This document shows, piece after piece, positions 59,701 through 64,000 of a stretch of 64,000 nucleotides of DNA (its first letter is position 1; each line of letters opens with the position of its first letter). The notes beneath the pieces were generated by a model. The model ran no database searches. It worked only from the letters and a program-made list of their open reading frames with translations, and had not been told where the DNA came from. Source of the stretch: Streptomyces flavofungini (GTDB lineage Bacteria; Actinomycetota; Actinomycetes; Streptomycetales; Streptomycetaceae); assembly GCF_014650815.1 (NCBI RefSeq), contig NZ_BMVR01000010.1, forward strand, positions 124,001 to 188,000, written 5' to 3'. The position numbers and the translations under genes are program-made.

Positions 59701-62700
59701 GGGGCGCCCGCCGCCCCGCGTCCAGCGCCGCCCAGTCCACTGCGGCGCCCGCGCAGTGCAGCCGCCCCAGGGACGTGAGCAGCGTCCCCCAGTCGCCCGC
59801 CGCCCCGGGCACGGCCCCGCCCCGGCCCCGGCGCAGCGACGGCAGCCACAGCGCGGGCGGCGCCTCGGACCCGGCGTCGGCCGGAGCCGTCGCCCGCCCC
59901 AGGCCGAGCAGCGTCGGGTGCGGTCCCACCTCGACGAACGCCGTGCAGCCGAGGCGGCGCAGGGTCGCGAGGCCGTCCGCGAAGCGCACCGTGCCGAGCA
60001 GGTGCTCCACCAGGGCGTCGGCGTCGATCCGGTCGACGGGCTCACCGGTGGCGTCGGACACCCAGGTGACGGCGGGCTCGGCGAACCGCACGGAACGGGC
60101 GGCCGCGCGCAGCGGCTCGGCGGCGCCCGCCATCAGCGGCGAGTGGAAGGCGCCCGACACCGTGAGCGGCTTGACGACGACGGACCGCGCCACCAGCTCC
60201 GCGCGGGCCCGCTCGACCTCGCCCCGGTCGCCGGAAAGCACCAGGTGGGTCGGCGTGTTGACGGCGGCCACCGCCAACGTCCCGTACCGGGAAGCCACTT
60301 CTCGTACCGTCTCGGCGTCCCCGGCGCAGGAGATCATCGTGCCGTCGCCCGGCTGCTCGTCCATGAGCCGCCCGCGGGTCGCGGCGAGCGTGAGGGCGTC
60401 CTCGAAGGACAGCGCGCCGGACACGCACGCGGCGGCGTACGCGCCCACGCTGTGCCCGAGCACGGCGGTGGGCCGGACGCCGAGGGACTGCCACAGCTCG
60501 GCGAGCGCGATCTCCAGGGCGACCAGGGCGGGTTGGCAGTAGCGCGTGGCGCGCAGCCGGTCCGTGCCGTCCGGCGCGAAGAGCACCTCGGTCAGGGGCA
60601 CGCCGAGGTGCGGCCGCAGCACGCCGTCCGCGCGGTCGATGGCGCGGGCGAACGGCTCGTGCGTGTCGTACAGGCCCTTGCCCATGCCCGGGTACTGCGT
60701 GCCCTGGCCGCTGAACAGGAACGCCGTGTGCGGCTCGGGGCCGTGCCCGGCGGCGGCGCGGACCACGGCCGTCGAGGCCTCGTCGCGGGCCAGCGCGTCG
60801 AGCCCGGCGTCGAGCGCGGCGGCGGACCCGCCGACGACGACCGCGCGGTGCGTGAGCACGGCCCGGCCGGTGCTGGCGCCGCGGCACAGGTCGGCGAGGG
60901 GCGTGTCGGGGCGGGCGGCCAGGTGCGTGCGCCAGCGCTGGGCCAGGGTGGCCAGGGCGGTCGGCGTGTGGCCCGACAGGCACAGGGCGTGCACCGGCCG
61001 CGCGGGCGGCGCGGGCGCGGGGTCGGGGTCGGGCGGGGACTCCAGGACGACGTGGGCGTTCGCCCCGCCGAAGCCGAAGGAGCTGACGGCGGCGCGCGCC
61101 GGGCCCGCGCCGGGCAGGGGCGTCAGCCGGGTCGGTACGTCCAACCCGGCGCCATGCCAGTCGAGTTGGCGGTTGGGCGTGGCCAGGTGGAGCGTCGGGG
61201 GCACCTCGCGTTCGCGCACGACGAGCGCCGCCTTGATGAGGCCCGCGACGCCCGCGGCCGCCTCCAGGTGCCCGATGTTGGTCTTGACGGAGCCGACCAG
61301 GCAGCGGGCGCCGTCCGGGCGGCCCATGCCGTACGCCGCCGCGAGGCCCTCCCACTCGACCGGGTCGCCGAGCGGCGTGCCGGTGCCGTGCGCCTCGACG
61401 TAGTCGATCTCCTTGCCGCTCAACTCGGCGCGGGCCAGGGCCTGTTCGATGACGGCGCGCTGAGCGGACCCCTTGGGCGCGGTCAGGCCGTTGCTGCGCC
61501 CGCCGTGCCCGGTGGCCGAGCCTCTGATCAGGGCGTGCACGCGGTCGCCGGCGGCGAGGGCGGCCGCAAGGGGCTTGAGCAGGACCAGGCCCGCGCCCTC
61601 GCCGCGCACATAGCCGCCCGCCGCGTCGTCGAACGTCCGGCAGCGCCCGTCCGCCGCCAGCATCCCGCCGTCCGCGAACGCCACCGAGAGCCCGGGCGTC
61701 AGCATCAGGTTCACGCCGCCCGCGAGGGCCGTCGCGCACTCGCCCCGGCGCAGGCTGTCGCACGCCAGGTGGACGGCCGTCAGGGACGAGGAGCACGCCG
61801 TGTCCAGGGCGAGGCTCGGGCCGCGCAGGTCGAGGGCGTAGGAGAGCCGGTTGGCGGCGATGGAGTGCGCGTTGCCGGTCGCGCCGTGCACGTCGACGGT
61901 GTCGAGGTGGCCCATCTGGAGCTCGGCGTAGTCGTGGCTGCTGATGCCGACGAACACGCCGGTGGCACTGCCCGCGTACGACGTCGGGTCGTGGCCCGCG
62001 TCCTCCAGGGTGGTCCAGGCCGTCTCCAGGAGCAGCCGCTGCTGCGGGTCCATGCGGAGCGCCTCGCGCGCCGACAGGCCGAAGAACCGGGCGTCGAACT
62101 CCTCGACGCCGTCGACGAACCCGCCGAAGTCCGGCGCCGCGACGCGCCCGGCGTCCCACCGGCCGCGCGGCACCTCGGTGATCGCGTCGCGGCCGTCGCG
62201 CAGCAGCCGCCAGTAGCTGTCCGGGTCGGGTGCGCCGGGGAAGCGGCAGCCGATCCCGACGACCGCGATCGGCTCGGGCGCGTCGCCCTGCCCCTGGGCC
62301 ACGGACGCCGACGGCCCGGAGCCCGCCGTGGTCGCCTCCGTGCCGGTCGCGGCGAGGTGGGCGGCGATCGCGCTGATCGTCGGATGGTCGAAGACCACGG
62401 ACGCGGGGATCTCACGGCCGGTCCGGGCACTCAGCTCCGCCAGGACCGCCACGGCCTGCTTGGAGTCCAGGCCCAGCGACGCGAGCGGCAGGGACGGGTC
62501 GACCGCCGTCGCGGCCAGCCCCAGGCGTTCGGCGACCTTGCCGGTCAGCCACGCCGCCACGGAGTCCGGGTCCCAGGTCCCGCTGTCGGGCACCCGCTCC
62601 GCGAGCAGCCCGGTCAGCGTGTCGACCCGCGGCCGTACGAGCAGCTCCCCGACCGGGACCGGCACCCCGAGGCGCCGCTCCAGATCCCGTACGACGAGCA

Positions 62701-64000
62701 GCAGCCGGGCATGGTCGAGGCCGAGGTCGGCGAACGTGCGGGTGGCGACGCCGGAGACGTCCGGGACGTACGCCCGCAGGACCTCCTCGACCACCGCGCC
62801 CACCGGCTGCCCCGGTCGCCGCCGCCCGTCCCGCGCGGCCGGGTCCGGTGCCTCGCGGGTGACGCTGGCCGCCACCACGTTCAGGCCGAGGCCCAGGAAG
62901 TCCTTGCGGCACGCCTGCCGCTGGATCTTGCCGCTGGTGGTGCGGTGCACCGTGGACCGCTTGAGCAGGACCACGGCGTGCGGCGTGACCTCGTGCTCGT
63001 CGGCTATCGCGGACCGCAGCCGGGCGAGCAGGCCCGGCGTGTCGGCGGCCCGGCGGTCGTCGGTCTCGTACGCCACCACCAGGTGTTCGGCGCCGTCCAC
63101 CTCGACGGCGAAGGCGGCGCCGCAGCCCGCGCGGACGGCCGGGTCGGCCTGTTCCACGGTGAGTTCGATGTCGTGGGGGTAGATGTTGCGGCCCTGCACG
63201 ATGACGACGTCCTTGGTGCGGCCGACGACGTGCAGCTGGCCGTCGCGCAGGAACCCCAGGTCGCCGGTGCGCAGGTACGGCGTGTCGGACTCGCCCTCCA
63301 GGCGGGCGCCGAAGCTCTCCGCGGTGGCCTCGGGGCGGCGCCAGTAGCCCCGCGCCACACTGCCGCCCGCGAGCCACACCTCACCGATCGTCCCCTCGCC
63401 GGACACCCGTCGCCGCGCCGCCGCGTCCACGATCGCCACGTCCATGCCGTCGACGGCCGGGCCGCAGGCGACGACCCGCGTCACCCGGCCCCCGGCCGCC
63501 CTCCCGGCGTGGGTGGCCTCGGCGGCGACCCCCGCGCCGAGCGCCGCCGCGTCGAACTCCCCGACGGCGGGCGGCTCGTGGGCGTGCACGCCCGTCACCA
63601 TCAGGGTGGCCTCCGCGAGGCCGTAGCAGGGCAGCAGCGCGCCCCGCCGGAACCCGCTCGGGGCGAACCGCTCGACGAACTGGTCCAGGGTCCCGGCCCG
63701 CACCGGCTCCGCGCCGTTCAGGGCGAGCCGCCAGTGGCTCAGGTCGAGCCGGTCGCGCTCCTCGTCGGTGATCCTGCGGACGCACGCCTCGAAGCCGAAG
63801 TTCGGGGCGACGCTGGTCGACGCCCGCGTGTCGGACAGGGTCTCCAGCCACAGCAACGGGCGCCGCACGAACGACATCGGCGCCATCAGATGCGCGGGGA
63901 ACCCGCCGTACAGGGGCGACAGGATGCCGCCGATCAGGCCCATGTCGTGGTAGGGCGGCAGCCACGACACCATCTGCGAGTCCGCGTCGTGCGCCAGCCT
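56771..64000 (-). CDS. redL: RedL-RedK fusion: prodiginine undecylpyrrole synthase fused to dehydrogenase (5' partial)
   Basis: At least 2409 residues; the beginning lies beyond the window. Numbering here is from the Met at 63973. Domains in order: fatty acyl-AMP ligase (to about 370, WLPPYHDMGLIGGILS), a degenerate ACP (385-455, GLDHA with no serine), an ACP (465-545, LGLDS), KS (567-990, DTACSSSL, VEAHGTGTPLGD, NIGHLEAAAG), AT (1080-1370, GHSVG, GAFHSP), ACP (1490-1560, GFDSL), oxoamine synthase (1590-1985, LSKAVGS lysine) and, after an Ala/His/Glu-rich linker of about 80 residues, an extended SDR (2069-2400, GAGGFIGGHLA, YNRSK). RedL loads dodecanoate, extends it and joins glycine to give a pyrrolinone; RedK then reduces it. 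In S. coelicolor these are two proteins. Here both lie in one frame. Confidence 0.92.
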   Translation of the reverse strand, partial: RLAHDADSQMVSWLPPYHDMGLIGGILSPLYGGFPAHLMAPMSFVRRPLLWLETLSDTRASTSVAPNFGFEACVRRITDEERDRLDLSHWRLALNGAEPVRAGTLDQFVERFAPSGFRRGALLPCYGLAEATLMVTGVHAHEPPAVGEFDAAALGAGVAAEATHAGRAAGGRVTRVVACGPAVDGMDVAIVDAAARRRVSGEGTIGEVWLAGGSVARGYWRRPEATAESFGARLEGESDTPYLRTGDLGFLRDGQLHVVGRTKDVVIVQGRNIYPHDIELTVEQADPAVRAGCGAAFAVEVDGAEHLVVAYETDDRRAADTPGLLARLRSAIADEHEVTPHAVVLLKRSTVHRTTSGKIQRQACRKDFLGLGLNVVAASVTREAPDPAARDGRRRPGQPVGAVVEEVLRAYVPDVSGVATRTFADLGLDHARLLLVVRDLERRLGVPVPVGELLVRPRVDTLTGLLAERVPDSGTWDPDSVAAWLTGKVAERLGLAATAVDPSLPLASLGLDSKQAVAVLAELSARTGREIPASVVFDHPTISAIAAHLAATGTEATTAGSGPSASVAQGQGDAPEPIAVVGIGCRFPGAPDPDSYWRLLRDGRDAITEVPRGRWDAGRVAAPDFGGFVDGVEEFDARFFGLSAREALRMDPQQRLLLETAWTTLEDAGHDPTSYAGSATGVFVGISSHDYAELQMGHLDTVDVHGATGNAHSIAANRLSYALDLRGPSLALDTACSSSLTAVHLACDSLRRGECATALAGGVNLMLTPGLSVAFADGGMLAADGRCRTFDDAAGGYVRGEGAGLVLLKPLAAALAAGDRVHALIRGSATGHGGRSNGLTAPKGSAQRAVIEQALARAELSGKEIDYVEAHGTGTPLGDPVEWEGLAAAYGMGRPDGARCLVGSVKTNIGHLEAAAGVAGLIKAALVVREREVPPTLHLATPNRQLDWHGAGLDVPTRLTPLPGAGPARAAVSSFGFGGANAHVVLESPPDPDPAPAPPARPVHALCLSGHTPTALATLAQRWRTHLAARPDTPLADLCRGASTGRAVLTHRAVVVGGSAAALDAGLDALARDEASTAVVRAAAGHGPEPHTAFLFSGQGTQYPGMGKGLYDTHEPFARAIDRADGVLRPHLGVPLTEVLFAPDGTDRLRATRYCQPALVALEIALAELWQSLGVRPTAVLGHSVGAYAAACVSGALSFEDALTLAATRGRLMDEQPGDGTMISCAGDAETVREVASRYGTLAVAAVNTPTHLVLSGDRGEVERARAELVARSVVVKPLTVSGAFHSPLMAGAAEPLRAAARSVRFAEPAVTWVSDATGEPVDRIDADALVEHLLGTVRFADGLATLRRLGCTAFVEVGPHPTLLGLGRATAPADAGSEAPPALWLPSLRRGRGGAVPGAAGDWGTLLTSLGRLHCAGAAVDWAALDAGRRAPRVAVPHAVWEREPYWFTAPADAATEQSAPTPVDVPRETAPGPGGTALIPREPVAAPPASTPLPATAEHSRTGRQEVFAQVSRVCGHAVAHIPRDARLGADLGFDSLMRTELERALARRFPGHLDQSRERLPEDPTVGQLADLLAGAVTVRDEAHPAAEAPVAPRPGHTAEETAPAVRQERVFEEWPEYAELQGRLRQATADGDNPYGRTHEGFNGGRASVDGRPVLNFSSFNYLALSHHPRVREAARAAVDQYGTSCSATPLLFGETPLHHELDAEIAAFLGTEAAIVFAGGHATNVATIGHLFGPEDLILHDEWIHDSAVRGSVLSGARRRPFPHNDWRALDRLLTAGRPRARRALVLVEGAYSQDGDLPDLPKFIDVKRRHGALLMVDEAHSLGVLGRTGRGIGEYFGVDRADVDLWMGTLSKAVGSLGGYVAARQPIVEYLKFTTPLHIFSTGISPANTAAALEALRVVRDEPERVARLRHLAEHFRDAARARGYDIGVSRASAVVPVVIGGWEETMALSNALLRLGVNVMPIGHPAVPRDECRLRFFINADHTEHELDRALDLLGQAMATRKRTNGTSRTAGHTGTAARREARPGHEAEPAHEADGPHHEAAAPRAAEPVTGTEPGTTSPAPGPAPSAPDVLVAGAGGFIGGHLARRLAERGHHVRVLVREGSDRSAFAGLDVDVAVGDLGDPDSLRRATAGVRHVYNCTGLSADWGPWAEFQRVNVDGSRNLVDAARHAGTVERFLHVSTTDVYGYPVRPCDEDTPPRDIGLPYNRSKLLGEQAVRETAARAGLPLTVVRPVSVYGPRSKDFVVEIATLLLSRQMVYIRGGHVPAGLLYVTNAADAMIAACASEAAAGRTYNLRDPDRTTWRAYVEALARGLGAKPPSLSLPAPLARGVATLSEGVYGALRITSRPVLTRHAVHLFDRDQSYAIDRARDDFGFKGEVGFEEGVRRTLAWLDSPEGRARVPR

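Overview
The window is high-GC DNA with Streptomyces hallmarks: GTG starts, ATGA/GTGA start-stop overlaps, third-position GC bias, SARP/AfsR-type and LmbU-type regulators, a red-type (prodiginine) gene set, and dispersed short palindromic intergenic elements typical of that genus. No species can be named from the sequence alone.

Left part (1-18 kb) is metabolic. It holds the end of a Gfo/Idh/MocA oxidoreductase, the threonine catabolic pair tdh-kbl with a LysR regulator, and an NMT1/THI5-type ABC importer (permease, lipoprotein, ATPase) followed by an XRE-cupin regulator and a GNAT acetyltransferase. On the minus strand a large secreted ThuA/sorbosone-dehydrogenase/PKD/CBM protein is paired with a Tat-exported sugar isomerase-like protein. 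An alpha/beta hydrolase, an MmcQ/YjbR protein, an MFS transporter, a split transketolase and a tRNA-Pro(GGG) follow. Both the importer operon and the ThuA operon start at TTGACC-N18 promoters with a LacI-type AAGCGCTT operator about 15 bp into the transcript.

Middle part (18-37 kb): a Pls/PosA-type A-PCP-membrane synthetase and an M1 peptidase are followed by a compact, translationally coupled operon: a BacA/prephenate dehydratase-like protein, a conserved protein of unknown function, a SnoaL-like protein, a class IV aminotransferase and the AzlC-AzlD amino-acid exporter. It faces an AfsR-type regulator with two small SnoaL-like proteins. I infer a pathway from prephenate to a non-proteinogenic amino acid that is then exported. 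A HicB-antitoxin-like RHH gene, a degenerate IS701-type transposase gene and a 1.3-kb gene-poor stretch follow.

Right-middle (36-50 kb): an LmbU-type regulator, a PaiB/KtzT-type probable piperazate synthase, an ornithine N-hydroxylase, an MbtH protein and a second-copy-like argJ-argB-argD set (no argC). Together these look like ornithine supply plus conversion to piperazate, yet no piperazate-using NRPS is visible. Then come a paralogue of the RHH gene, a fossil of a third paralogue, an MMPL transporter, a D-aminoacylase and a Ppx/GppA phosphatase.

Right end (50.6-64 kb, minus strand) is part of a prodiginine cluster in the order redL/K-redJ-redI-redH-redG. Most striking is that the RedL-type synthase (acyl ligase, ACPs, KS, AT, oxoamine synthase) is fused in one reading frame to the RedK-type dehydrogenase. 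The gene runs off the right edge.
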